Shown in pieces: positions 57,360 to 64,000 of a stretch of 64,000 nt of DNA. Below the pieces are notes generated by a model. It worked only from the letters and a program-made list of their open reading frames with translations. It was not told the DNA's origin and did no database searches. The stretch lies in NCBI RefSeq assembly GCF_000993785.3, contig NZ_CP009922.3, forward strand, positions 744,001-808,000. Direction: 5' to 3'. Position 1 is the first letter of the stretch. Each line of letters begins with the position of its first letter. Origin of the DNA: Streptomyces xiamenensis (GTDB lineage Bacteria; Actinomycetota; Actinomycetes; Streptomycetales; Streptomycetaceae). The position numbers were made by a program, and so were the translations under genes.

Positions 57360-57734
57360 ATGAGTGAGCGAGCTCTTCGCGGCACGCGGCTCGTGGTGAC
57401 CAGCTACGAGACCGACCGCGGCATCGACCTGGCACCTCGCCAGGCCGTGGAGTACGCATGCCAGAACGGACATCAATTCGAGATGCCGTTCTCGGTCGAG
57501 GCAGAGATCCCGCCGGAGTGGGAGTGCAAGGTCTGTGGCGCGCAGGCCCTGCTCGTGGACGGCGAGAGCCCCGAGGAGAAGAAGGGCAAGCCCGCGCGTA
57601 CACACTGGGACATGCTGATGGAACGGCGCACGCGTGAGGAGCTGGAGGAGGTGCTGGCCGAGCGGCTGGCCGTCCTGCGCTCCGGCGCCATGAACATCGC
57701 CGTGCACCCGCGCGACAGCCGCAAATCCGCCTGA
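57360..57734 (+). CDS. rbpA: RNA polymerase-binding protein RbpA
   Basis: 124 residues, with GGGAGG 8 bases before the ATG. RbpA binds the principal sigma factor and RNA polymerase, stabilises open complexes and increases rifampicin tolerance. The zinc ligands Cys34, His38, Cys56 and Cys59 are all present (EYACQNGH; WECKVCG). The C-terminal sigma-interacting segment includes TRTHWDMLMERRTREELEEVL-type helix residues from about 80 onward. It stands alone between YczE and a strong terminator, with its own SigR promoter. Confidence 0.96.
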   Translation: MSERALRGTRLVVTSYETDRGIDLAPRQAVEYACQNGHQFEMPFSVEAEIPPEWECKVCGAQALLVDGESPEEKKGKPARTHWDMLMERRTREELEEVLAERLAVLRSGAMNIAVHPRDSRKSA

Positions 57735-57758
57735 CGGAGCGGCGCACGGATCGCGGAA

Positions 57759-57790
57759 GGGCCCGGGTCACCGAAAGGTGACCCGGGCCC
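57759..57790 (+). terminator. Terminator hairpin after rbpA
   Basis: A perfect 14-bp stem (57759-57772 with 57777-57790) closed by a GAAA tetraloop, 25 bases after the rbpA stop. The palindrome also faces the convergent fxsA end, so it may serve both strands. Confidence 0.85.
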
Positions 57791-57814
57791 TCGCGCGGTG
57801 CTGGGACCGTACGG

Positions 57815-58441
57815 CTACGGGTGGCCGCCGCCGTCCCGCGGCCCCCGGCCCCCGTGCCCGCCCTCGTCGTCGTCCTCGTCGAGCACCTCGCCCTGGACGA
57901 CCTTGCCGTCCGGGCGCCGCATCCGCATCTGCTGGTTCGCGCTCCGCACGTCATGGAAGAGCGAGCCGATGGGCCCGGTGCTGCGCCGCAGCCAGTGTCC
58001 GCCCAATCGGGTGAGCAGCGCGGCGGTGGGCGGAAAGACCAGCAGCAGACCGAGGACGTCCGACAGCAGACCCGGCACCATGATCATCAGGCCGCCGAGC
58101 ATGGTCAGCGCGTTGCTGCGGCGCCGCCCGGGAGCGGCCGCCGGCTTCTGCTCGCCCGGCTGCTGAGCCGCCCGTACGCTCGCCGTCAGCTGCTGCCAGG
58201 CCCGCCGCCCCGCCACCTTGATCACCAGCGCGCCCACCAGCAGCCCGCCGGCCAGCAGCAGGAAGACGGTGAGCCCGCCCCACGCCTGCCCCACCAGCGT
58301 CAGCAGCCAGATCTCCAGGACCGCCCAGATCGCCACCCCCAGGGGCAGCAGCGGCCGGGAACGGCGCCGCGTCGCGACCGAGTGCGCGCCATGGGGACGC
58401 CCGCGGGCGCCTTCGTACGGGTTCGGGATGCCGCTTGTCAT
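57815..58441 (-). CDS. fxsA: FxsA-family membrane protein
   Basis: 208 residues from the ATG at 58441. Hydrophobic segments PLGVAIWAVLEIWLLTLVG and LTVFLLLAGGLLVGALVI, then ALTMLGGLMIMVPGLLSDVLGLLLVFPPTAAL, carry the FxsA signature (MVPGLLSDVLGLLLxxPP). The N-terminus is basic and the C-terminus acidic and Gly-rich. The family affects phage exclusion in E. coli, but the mechanism is unknown. Its start overlaps the ppm stop (ATGA). Confidence 0.9.
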   Translation of the reverse strand: MTSGIPNPYEGARGRPHGAHSVATRRRSRPLLPLGVAIWAVLEIWLLTLVGQAWGGLTVFLLLAGGLLVGALVIKVAGRRAWQQLTASVRAAQQPGEQKPAAAPGRRRSNALTMLGGLMIMVPGLLSDVLGLLLVFPPTAALLTRLGGHWLRRSTGPIGSLFHDVRSANQQMRMRRPDGKVVQGEVLDEDDDEGGHGGRGPRDGGGHP

Positions 58442-59199
58442 GATTCCAGTGTGCCGGTCCGGGTCAGTTTCCTGAACCTGGAGGCCACTCCCCACGCCGT
58501 CACCCGCCACAACGCCTCCACCACGATGTCCCGGCTCATCTTGCTGTCGCCGTGCGAACGCTCCACGAACGTGATCGGCACCTCGGCCACCCGGTGCCCG
58601 GCCCGCACCGCCCGATGGGCCAGGTCCACCTGGAAGCAGTACCCCTGCGAGGCCACGTCGGCCAGCAGCCCGGCGTCCAGCACATGGGCCCTGAAGGCCC
58701 GGAACCCCCCGGTGACATCCCGGATCGGCAGCCCCAGCAGCAGCCGCGAGTACGTGCTTCCGCCCCGGGACAGCAGTTCCCGGTACTTGGGCCAGTGCAC
58801 GATCCGGCCGCCCGGTACCCAGCGCGAACCGATGACCACGTCCGCCCCGCCGCGCACCGCCCGCAGCAGCCGGGGCAGCTCCTCCGGCTGGTGCGAGCCG
58901 TCGCCGTCCATCTCCACCAGCACGTCGTACCCGCGCTCCAGGCCCCACGCGAAACCGGCCAGATAGGCGGCGCCCAGGCCCTCCTTGCCCGCGCGGTGCA
59001 GCACCCGGATCCGTGCATCACCGGCGGCGGCCTCCTCGGCGATCCGGCCGGTGCCGTCCGGGCTGTTGTCGTCCGCGACCAGGATGTCGCACTCCGGGAC
59101 GGCCAGACGCAGCCGTTCCAGCAGCGGCGGCAGGTTCTGGGCCTCGTTGTACGTCGGGATGATCACCAGCACCCGGCCGTCCGCCGGGTCCTGCGTCAC
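58438..59199 (-). CDS. ppm: Polyprenol monophosphomannose synthase (Ppm1 catalytic subunit)
   Basis: 253 residues from the GTG at 59199, GT2 family. VLVIIPTYNEAQNLPPLLERL is the nucleotide-binding start, DDNSPDGTG and MDGDGSHQPEE hold the metal and catalytic Asp residues, and HWPKYRELLSRGGSTYSRL plus DVTGGFRAFR are typical of dolichol/polyprenol-phosphate mannose synthases. The product is the mannose donor for protein O-mannosylation and lipoglycans outside the membrane. The start overlaps the lnt stop (GTGA). In mycobacteria the two are fused as Ppm1; here they are separate and overlapping. Confidence 0.95.
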   Translation of the reverse strand: MTQDPADGRVLVIIPTYNEAQNLPPLLERLRLAVPECDILVADDNSPDGTGRIAEEAAAGDARIRVLHRAGKEGLGAAYLAGFAWGLERGYDVLVEMDGDGSHQPEELPRLLRAVRGGADVVIGSRWVPGGRIVHWPKYRELLSRGGSTYSRLLLGLPIRDVTGGFRAFRAHVLDAGLLADVASQGYCFQVDLAHRAVRAGHRVAEVPITFVERSHGDSKMSRDIVVEALWRVTAWGVASRFRKLTRTGTLES

Positions 59200-61001
59200 G
59201 GGGTCGCCCCGGCGCCGGCCGCTCCGTCCCCTTGGTCCCCGCGCGCCGCGTTCTCCTCGCGGCGCCCCCATCTCGCCCGTACCGGCACGGCCAGCCACGC
59301 CAGTGCCCCCAGGCCCGCCAGCGCCCACTCCGGGGCCGCGCCGACCCGGTCGGCGACCGTACGGGCGTCCCGCAACGGCAGTTCGCCGACCAGCACGTCC
59401 TGGGTGAACTCCTCGGTCACCTGCTCCACCGTGCCGTCCGGGGCCACGATCGCGCTCAGCCCGCTGGGCGCGGCGGTGACGATCGCCCGGCCGTGCTCGA
59501 CGGCGCGCAGCGAGGACATGGCGAGCTGCTGCTCGGGCTGCCCGGTCTTGCCGTAGGTGGCGTTGTTGGTCTGGATGACCAGGGCGCGGGCCCCGGCGTT
59601 GACGGTGTCCCGCACGATGCCGTCATAGGCCACCTCGAAGCAGATGACATCGCCGAGCCGGGCGGGGCCGACGTCCAGCACCCCGGTGTGGTCACCGGGC
59701 CAGAAGTCGCGCGGCACCCGGTCGAGCCGGGAGATGAAGGTGCTCAGCTGCTCCCGGAACGGCACGTACTCGCCGAACGGCACCGGGTGCTGCTTGGTGT
59801 ACGAGGCGCCGGGGCCGGTGACCGGGTCCCACACGATGCCCTGGTTCTCGACGTACCCCTCCCTGGTGGGGTGGTCGACCAGCGCGCCCACCAGGACCGG
59901 TACCCCGACCGCGGCGACCGCGCGCTCGATGGCCCGGCGTGCCTCGGGGTACTTGTACGGGTCGAGGTCGGAGGCGTTCTCCGGCCAGATCACCAGATCG
60001 GGCTGTTCGACCCGGCCGGCCGCGACATCGGCGGCGAGCTGCTCGGTGGCCTCGACGTGGTTGTTGAGGATCAGCATGGGGCGGCCGAGGAAGTCCATGC
60101 CCGGTTGCTGCACATTGCCCTGCACGACGGCGATCCGCACGGTGTCGGCGGCGTCCGTGCCGACCGGGACGGCGTAGCCGGACAGGCCCACGGCGGCGGC
60201 GAGGGAGGCCGCGCCGGCGGCGGGCAGCGCGCGCCGCGCCAGGGGGGCGGCCCCGCGCGCGCCGGCGGGGCGGGCCCGGTGCTCGGCGGCAAGCCGCCAT
60301 CCCGCCCAGGCTGCCCAGGCCAGCAGGGCGCCGCTGAGCGCCACGGCGAAGGTCACCAGCGGCGCGCCGCCGAGCGCGGCCAGCGGGGTGTACGGGGTCT
60401 GGGTGTTGGCGAACGCGAGCCGCCCCCAGGGGAAGCCGCCCAGCGGCTGCCGGTCGCGGACCAGTTCCTCGGCCACCCACAGACAGGCGGCCCACAGCGG
60501 CCAGGCCGGGAGCCGGGAGGTGAGGGCGAGGGCGGAGCCCATCACCATCATGAACAGCGCCTGGAGCAGGGAGAGTCCGACGACGACGTCCCAGCCGATG
60601 GTGTTCAGCCACTTCAGCAGCACCAGGAAGAACGGGAAGCCGAACGCGAGGCCGAACCAGGCGCCCTGCTTGCCGGTGCGGCCCCGGGTGACCAGCGACA
60701 GCACGGCCACCGCCAGCACCGACAGCGGCCACACGTCGTAGGGCGGGAAGGCCAGCGCCAGGGCCACCCCGGCGCCCGCGGCGGCCAGCGAGGCCGGCCA
60801 GTGCCGCCGGGCGGCCGCGCCGATCCGGCGCAGCCGGCCCGGACGCCGCCCGGCCGGCGCGTCCCGTGCGGCGCGCGCGGCGCCGGCCGCGCCGTCGCCG
60901 CCCGGGTCGGCGGGGAGCGAGGCGGCGGGGATGACCGGCCGCGTGCCGGCGTCGCCGTCCTGGGGGCCGGTCACGGCGGTGGTCTCAGGGCCCGATGGCA
61001 C
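59196..61001 (-). CDS. lnt: Apolipoprotein N-acyltransferase
   Basis: 601 residues from the GTG at 61001 with GAGGAAGG upstream. A disordered head (1-60) precedes about six TM helices (70-270) and the extracytoplasmic nitrilase-fold domain (285-560). Catalytic residues are Glu in WPENASD (about 339), Lys in YTKQHPVPFGEYVPF (about 400) and Cys in VICFEVAYD (about 453). Lnt adds the third acyl chain to lipoproteins. The open frame continues upstream to 61529, but I see no coding support there. Confidence 0.95.
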   Translation of the reverse strand: MPSGPETTAVTGPQDGDAGTRPVIPAASLPADPGGDGAAGAARAARDAPAGRRPGRLRRIGAAARRHWPASLAAAGAGVALALAFPPYDVWPLSVLAVAVLSLVTRGRTGKQGAWFGLAFGFPFFLVLLKWLNTIGWDVVVGLSLLQALFMMVMGSALALTSRLPAWPLWAACLWVAEELVRDRQPLGGFPWGRLAFANTQTPYTPLAALGGAPLVTFAVALSGALLAWAAWAGWRLAAEHRARPAGARGAAPLARRALPAAGAASLAAAVGLSGYAVPVGTDAADTVRIAVVQGNVQQPGMDFLGRPMLILNNHVEATEQLAADVAAGRVEQPDLVIWPENASDLDPYKYPEARRAIERAVAAVGVPVLVGALVDHPTREGYVENQGIVWDPVTGPGASYTKQHPVPFGEYVPFREQLSTFISRLDRVPRDFWPGDHTGVLDVGPARLGDVICFEVAYDGIVRDTVNAGARALVIQTNNATYGKTGQPEQQLAMSSLRAVEHGRAIVTAAPSGLSAIVAPDGTVEQVTEEFTQDVLVGELPLRDARTVADRVGAAPEWALAGLGALAWLAVPVRARWGRREENAARGDQGDGAAGAGATP

Positions 61002-61384
61002 AGTCGTGGCCTTCCTCGGTCGAGCGGTGCTGAGGTGACGGTACCTCGGATACACCGCCCGGCAGGGTTCCTCCCCCGCCTCATCGAGCAGGGGTGCCCC
61101 GTGCGGAGACCATCGCGCTGCGGGATCGGGGCCCGGGTGCCCTTCGGGCCGACCTGGGACCCGCTGGCTGCGGGTCGACCGAAAGCCGTTGTCTACTGAG
61201 CATCCGGGCCCCACCCGGGTCGCACCAGCCGGCCGGACGAAACCTCCGCCCCCGTGCCGCGGGCGCTGGACCTGGCTCCCAGTGACGGGGCGCCGGATCA
61301 GCGGCGCCCCACCCTCTGGCCCAGCAGCGTTCGACGACTGCGCGGAAAGAGCGCCGGCCGGACGTCCTGTGGTGGACCCGGCCG

Positions 61385-61415
61385 AACCTACCGCTCGCCG
61401 ACCGCCGCCTGTCAA
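61385..61415 (-). promoter_or_regulatory. Promoter upstream of lnt-ppm-fxsA
   Basis: TTGACA (61415-61410), a 19-base spacer, TAGGTT (61390-61385) on the minus strand. The -35 box is perfect. Transcription would start near 61378. Confidence 0.5.
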
Positions 61416-61422
61416 CACTCTT

Positions 61423-61457
61423 CTGACCTGGGGATTCTCATCAAAACTCCAGGTCAG
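61423..61457. repeat. Inverted repeat beside the lnt promoter
   Basis: CTGACCTGG (61423-61431) and CCAGGTCAG (61449-61457) are perfect 9-base arms around a 17-base A/T-richer centre. It lies 8 bases upstream of the TTGACA box and after the amidohydrolase gene; an operator or a hairpin are both possible. Confidence 0.6.
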
Positions 61458-61525
61458 TGCCAGCCCGCGCCGCCGGACCGACAGACCCAGCACACATCGT
61501 TCGGCGGTATCACCGGGTCCGCGGA

Positions 61526-63172
61526 TCACTCATTCAGCCGGTCGTGGACGGTCCGTCCGGCCACCACCGTGCGCAGACAGTCGGGGGTCGGACCGCCCGG
61601 GGTGAGATCGGGCAGCCCCGGCGTGGCGGCCCGCGGGTCGGTGGACCAGCGCGCGATGCGGTCGTCGGGGGTCTGGACGATCAGCTCCCCGGTGCTCCAC
61701 AGCGCGTAGTCGGCGGGCGCGCCGGGCACCAGGGCGCCCGCGTCGTCACGGCCGATGGCGCGCCAGCCACCGCGGGTGTGCGCGGTGAAGGCGGCGCGCA
61801 CCGAGATCCGGTGTTCGGGGGTGCGGTGGAAGGCGGCGGCGCGCAGCGTCCCCCACGGGTCGAGCGGGGTGACGGGGGCGTCGGAGCCCAGGGCCAGCGG
61901 CACCCCGGCTCGCAGCAGGGCGGCGTACGGGTTGAGCGTACGGGCCCGGTCGGCGCCCAGACGCTGCGCGTACATGCCGCTCTCGCCGCCCCACGCGGCG
62001 TCGAAGGCGGGCTGTACGGAAGCGGTCAGGGCGAGTTCGGCGAAGGCGTCGATGTGCCCGGCGGTGAGCAGCATGGCGTGTTCGACGCGGTGCCGCATGG
62101 CACGCACCCGGGTGAGCCCGACCTGCTCGGCGGCTGCGCGCACGCCCTGGGTGACGGAGCCGATGGCGGCGTCGCCGATGGCGTGGAAGCCGGCCTGGAG
62201 CCCCGCCTCGGTGCAGGCGGCGACGTGGGCGGCGATGGTGTCCGCGTCCAGGTGGGCGGTGCCGGTGTGGTCCGCGTCGTGGTACGGGGCGTGCAGGTGG
62301 GCGGTGTGGGAGCCCAGGGAGCCGTCCGCGAAGAAGTCGCCGCCCGCGCCGATCGCGCCGAGGTCGCGCACCCGGGCGGCGTCCTTGGCGCCGGTGACCA
62401 GTTCGCCCCAGTAGCCGACGACGCGCGGGCCGGGCTCGGCGGCGGCGAGCGCGAGCAGCCCCCTGAGGTCGTCCTCGCTGGAGATGTCGGGCCCGGCGCA
62501 CTCGTGCAGGGTGCCGATGCCCAGGGCGGCGGCGCGGCGCAGTGTGGCGCGCTGGGCGTCGGCGCGCTGGGCGTCGGTGAGGGCGGCGTCGGCGGCGTGC
62601 CGTACTGCGTGGTGGGCGTCCCCGGTGAGTGCGCCGTCCGCCCGGTAGCCGGGCAGGGCGGTGACGCCGGGCACCAGGTCGAGCAGGGCGGTGGTGGCCA
62701 GCGCGGAGTGGGCGTCGACGCGGGTCAGGTAGAGCGGGCGGTGGCCGGCCGCCTCGTCGAGTTCGGCGCGGGTGGGCGGGCGTCCGCCGGGCCAGCCCGA
62801 GGCGTCCCAGCCGTGGCCCAGCAGCGCCGCGCCGGCCGGGCGGCCCGCGACGTACTCCCGGATCCGGGTGAGCACCTCGCCGGGGGTGGCGGAGCCGGTG
62901 AGGTCGAGCCCGGTGAGCGCGAGCCCGGTGGCGGTGGCGTGCACGTGCGCGTCGGTGAACGCGGGGGTGACGAGGGCCCCGTCGAGGTCGATCACCTCGT
63001 CGGCGGTGGCGGCGAGCGAGTCGGCGGCGCCCTCGGAGCCGACCCAGGCGATGCGGTCGCCCTCGACGGCCATCGCGGTGGCGAAGGGATCGGCGGGGCT
63101 GTGCACCTCGCCGCGGCGCAGCAGTACGGTGCGGGGCCGCCCGGGGGTGGTGCTGGTGGAGCTGTCGGTCAT
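61526..63172 (-). CDS. YtcJ-like amidohydrolase
   Basis: 548 residues from the ATG at 63172. The metal-binding HxH is in TDAHVHATATG (about residue 75), HAIGDAAIGSVTQGV and RHRVEHAMLL supply further His ligands, and LGSDAPVTPLDPW gives the final Asp. The beta-sandwich wraps both ends (VLLRRGEVHSPADP; ADYALWSTGELIVQ). This is the family of exoenzyme-regulatory AepA and N-substituted formamide deformylase; the exact amide is unknown. It is downstream of the Lrp regulator (31-base gap, same strand). Confidence 0.92.
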   Translation of the reverse strand: MTDSSTSTTPGRPRTVLLRRGEVHSPADPFATAMAVEGDRIAWVGSEGAADSLAATADEVIDLDGALVTPAFTDAHVHATATGLALTGLDLTGSATPGEVLTRIREYVAGRPAGAALLGHGWDASGWPGGRPPTRAELDEAAGHRPLYLTRVDAHSALATTALLDLVPGVTALPGYRADGALTGDAHHAVRHAADAALTDAQRADAQRATLRRAAALGIGTLHECAGPDISSEDDLRGLLALAAAEPGPRVVGYWGELVTGAKDAARVRDLGAIGAGGDFFADGSLGSHTAHLHAPYHDADHTGTAHLDADTIAAHVAACTEAGLQAGFHAIGDAAIGSVTQGVRAAAEQVGLTRVRAMRHRVEHAMLLTAGHIDAFAELALTASVQPAFDAAWGGESGMYAQRLGADRARTLNPYAALLRAGVPLALGSDAPVTPLDPWGTLRAAAFHRTPEHRISVRAAFTAHTRGGWRAIGRDDAGALVPGAPADYALWSTGELIVQTPDDRIARWSTDPRAATPGLPDLTPGGPTPDCLRTVVAGRTVHDRLNE

Positions 63173-63203
63173 GGGCCCAGTCTCCCCGGTGCGGGCGCGG
63201 GGC

Positions 63204-63644
63204 TCAGATCCGGGGCGGGCGGGCCTCGTACGGGGTGGACAGGACGACGGTGGTGCGGGTGGAGACGCCGGCCAGCGAACGGACCCGGGCCAGCAGGTGC
63301 TCCAGCTCGATGGGCGTGCCGACCCGGACCTTCAGGATGTAGTTCTCGTCGCCGGCGACGCTGTGGCAGGCCTCGATCTCGGGCACCTCGGCGAGCCGCT
63401 CCGCGATGTCGTCGGGGGCGCTGGGGTCGAACGGTTTGACGGAGATGAAGGCGGTCAGCGGCAGACTGATGGCCTGCGGGTCGACGATGGCGCTGTAGCC
63501 GCGGATGACGCCGCGCTGTTCCAGGCGGCGTACCCGCTGGTGCACGGCCGAGGTGGAAAGCCCGGTGGCCTTTCCGAGGTCGGTATAGCTCATCCGCCCG
63601 TCCTTGACGAGCAACTCCACGATCCGGCGATCCAGTTCCTCCAC
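63204..63644 (-). CDS. Lrp/AsnC-family transcriptional regulator
   Basis: 146 residues from the GTG at 63644. The helix-turn-helix is LLVKDGRMSYTDLGKATGLSTSAVHQRVRRLEQRGVI (residues 11-47). The C-terminal RAM domain has AFISVKPF, IEACHSVAGDENYILKVRV and the ligand-contact Gly/Asp/Asn segment. It probably responds to an amino acid and may control the amidohydrolase gene that follows it in the same operon, or the divergent HAD gene. The TAGGTT box 7 bases upstream indicates a leaderless transcript. Confidence 0.95.
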   Translation of the reverse strand: MEELDRRIVELLVKDGRMSYTDLGKATGLSTSAVHQRVRRLEQRGVIRGYSAIVDPQAISLPLTAFISVKPFDPSAPDDIAERLAEVPEIEACHSVAGDENYILKVRVGTPIELEHLLARVRSLAGVSTRTTVVLSTPYEARPPRI

Positions 63645-63651
63645 GGTGCGT

Positions 63652-63657
63652 AACCTA
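63652..63657 (-). promoter_or_regulatory. -10 box of leaderless Lrp gene
   Basis: TAGGTT, 7 bases, GTG at 63644, with no ribosome site. Confidence 0.5.
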
Positions 63658-63698
63658 CCGGACGCGGGCGGGGCCCGGGGGCGTACCGGCGGCGGGGG

Positions 63699-63704
63699 TA
63701 GGGT
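63699..63704 (+). promoter_or_regulatory. -10 box of leaderless HAD gene
   Basis: TAGGGT, 6 bases, GTG at 63711. The Lrp promoter faces the other way 42 bases away, so one operator could control both. Confidence 0.5.
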
Positions 63705-63710
63705 GCGGGG

Positions 63711-64000
63711 GTGTCTTCCGCTATCGAACTGGTGATTTTCGACTGCGACGGGGTGCTGGTGGACAGCGAGCCCCTGGCGCTGCGCGTGTGTGTGGAGCTG
63801 GGCGCCGAGTTGGGCTGGCCGCTGACCGAGCGGGAGATCGTCGACCGGTTCCTGGGGCGCTCCGAGCGCTCGGTGAGCGCGCAGGTCGCCGAGCGGCTGG
63901 GCGAGGAGGCGGCGGCACGGTGGAACGCGCTGTACCGCTCCCGGCTGGCGGCGGCGATCGACGCGGAGCTGCTGCCGGTACCCGGGGTCCTCGAGGCGCT
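63711..64000 (+). CDS. HAD-family phosphatase (partial, C-terminus outside window)
   Basis: The first 96 residues, cut by the right edge. FDCDGVLVDSEPLALRV is HAD motif I with both Asp residues, here at residues 10-26, and the cap helices follow (REIVDRFLGRSERSVSAQVAERLG). This is the beta-phosphoglucomutase/phosphatase-like subgroup. GTG at 63711 has no ribosome site and follows a leaderless-type promoter. The substrate cannot be read from the fragment. Confidence 0.88.
   Translation, partial: MSSAIELVIFDCDGVLVDSEPLALRVCVELGAELGWPLTEREIVDRFLGRSERSVSAQVAERLGEEAAARWNALYRSRLAAAIDAELLPVPGVLEA

Larger units (their letters stand above)
61002..61525. other. 524-base gap between lnt and the amidohydrolase gene
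   Basis: It contains a probable minus-strand promoter (61385-61415) and an inverted repeat (61423-61457), leaving a leader of about 375 bases before lnt. No recognised riboswitch or gene. The open frame of lnt extends through it but lacks coding features. Confidence 0.5.

Noticed and set aside
61094-61285. 63-residue frame in the lnt leader
   Set aside because: No ribosome site and no recognised family; left as part of the gap.

Overview
The window is high-GC actinobacterial DNA and almost certainly comes from a Streptomyces chromosome. The evidence is very high third-position GC, frequent GTG starts, many leaderless genes, a complete conservon (cvnABCD), rbpA behind a sigma-R promoter, and tandem family 2B encapsulin (EshA-type) genes. 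It holds about 51 genes. I saw no rRNA, tRNA, CRISPR array, insertion sequence or prophage. Very long antisense open frames are common and are artefacts of base composition.

Layout. 1-1395: a secreted lipase cut by the left edge, divergent from a VanX-like D-Ala-D-Ala dipeptidase. 1566-5596: the conservon cvnA-B-C-D. 5769-6059: a small membrane protein. 6053-13204: a three-gene operon of kleisin-like, MksE-like and MukB/JetC-like SMC ATPase genes; the ATPase gene has one frameshift, and iterated repeats sit just upstream of a leaderless promoter. 13396-18574: two PAS-GAF-PP2C phosphatases, the second with an anti-sigma-type kinase domain, and a cyclic-nucleotide-binding-fold protein. 18571-24772: a fused 5-oxoprolinase, a secreted S1 protease and a HEAT-repeat protein. 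24971-29689: a degenerate PP2C phosphatase, a frameshifted XRE/TPR regulator and a phosphotransferase-fold protein. 29761-36108: a secreted amidase, a hypothetical protein, a Ser/Thr kinase with TPRs, a KDPG-type aldolase, a VOC protein and a DUF1275 membrane protein. 36267-40097: the PTS-dependent dihydroxyacetone kinase operon dhaKLM, a broken TetR gene, a NUDIX hydrolase and a glutamate-racemase-like gene. 40128-47966: a TerD protein, a disordered Pro/Gln-rich protein, two family 2B encapsulin shell genes and a beta-helix/AAA+ fusion. 48018-57191: a membrane alpha/beta hydrolase, a DeoR regulator, a Cds1-like PLP enzyme, a Pol I-like polymerase, GNAT, MocR and YczE. 57360-64000: rbpA, the chain lnt-ppm-fxsA, an amidohydrolase, an Lrp regulator and a HAD hydrolase cut by the right edge.

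Functional themes are signalling and stress (conservon, three PP2C phosphatases, a Ser/Thr kinase, rbpA), envelope work (amidase, dipeptidase, apolipoprotein acylation and polyprenol-phosphate mannose), and two large assemblies: an SMC-like complex without a nuclease partner and a two-shell encapsulin without an evident cargo gene. The encapsulin neighbourhood and the SMC operon are the best candidates for undescribed biology. Three genes (SMC ATPase, XRE/TPR, TetR) each become readable if one C is added to a C run, so assembly homopolymer errors must be excluded before calling them dead.
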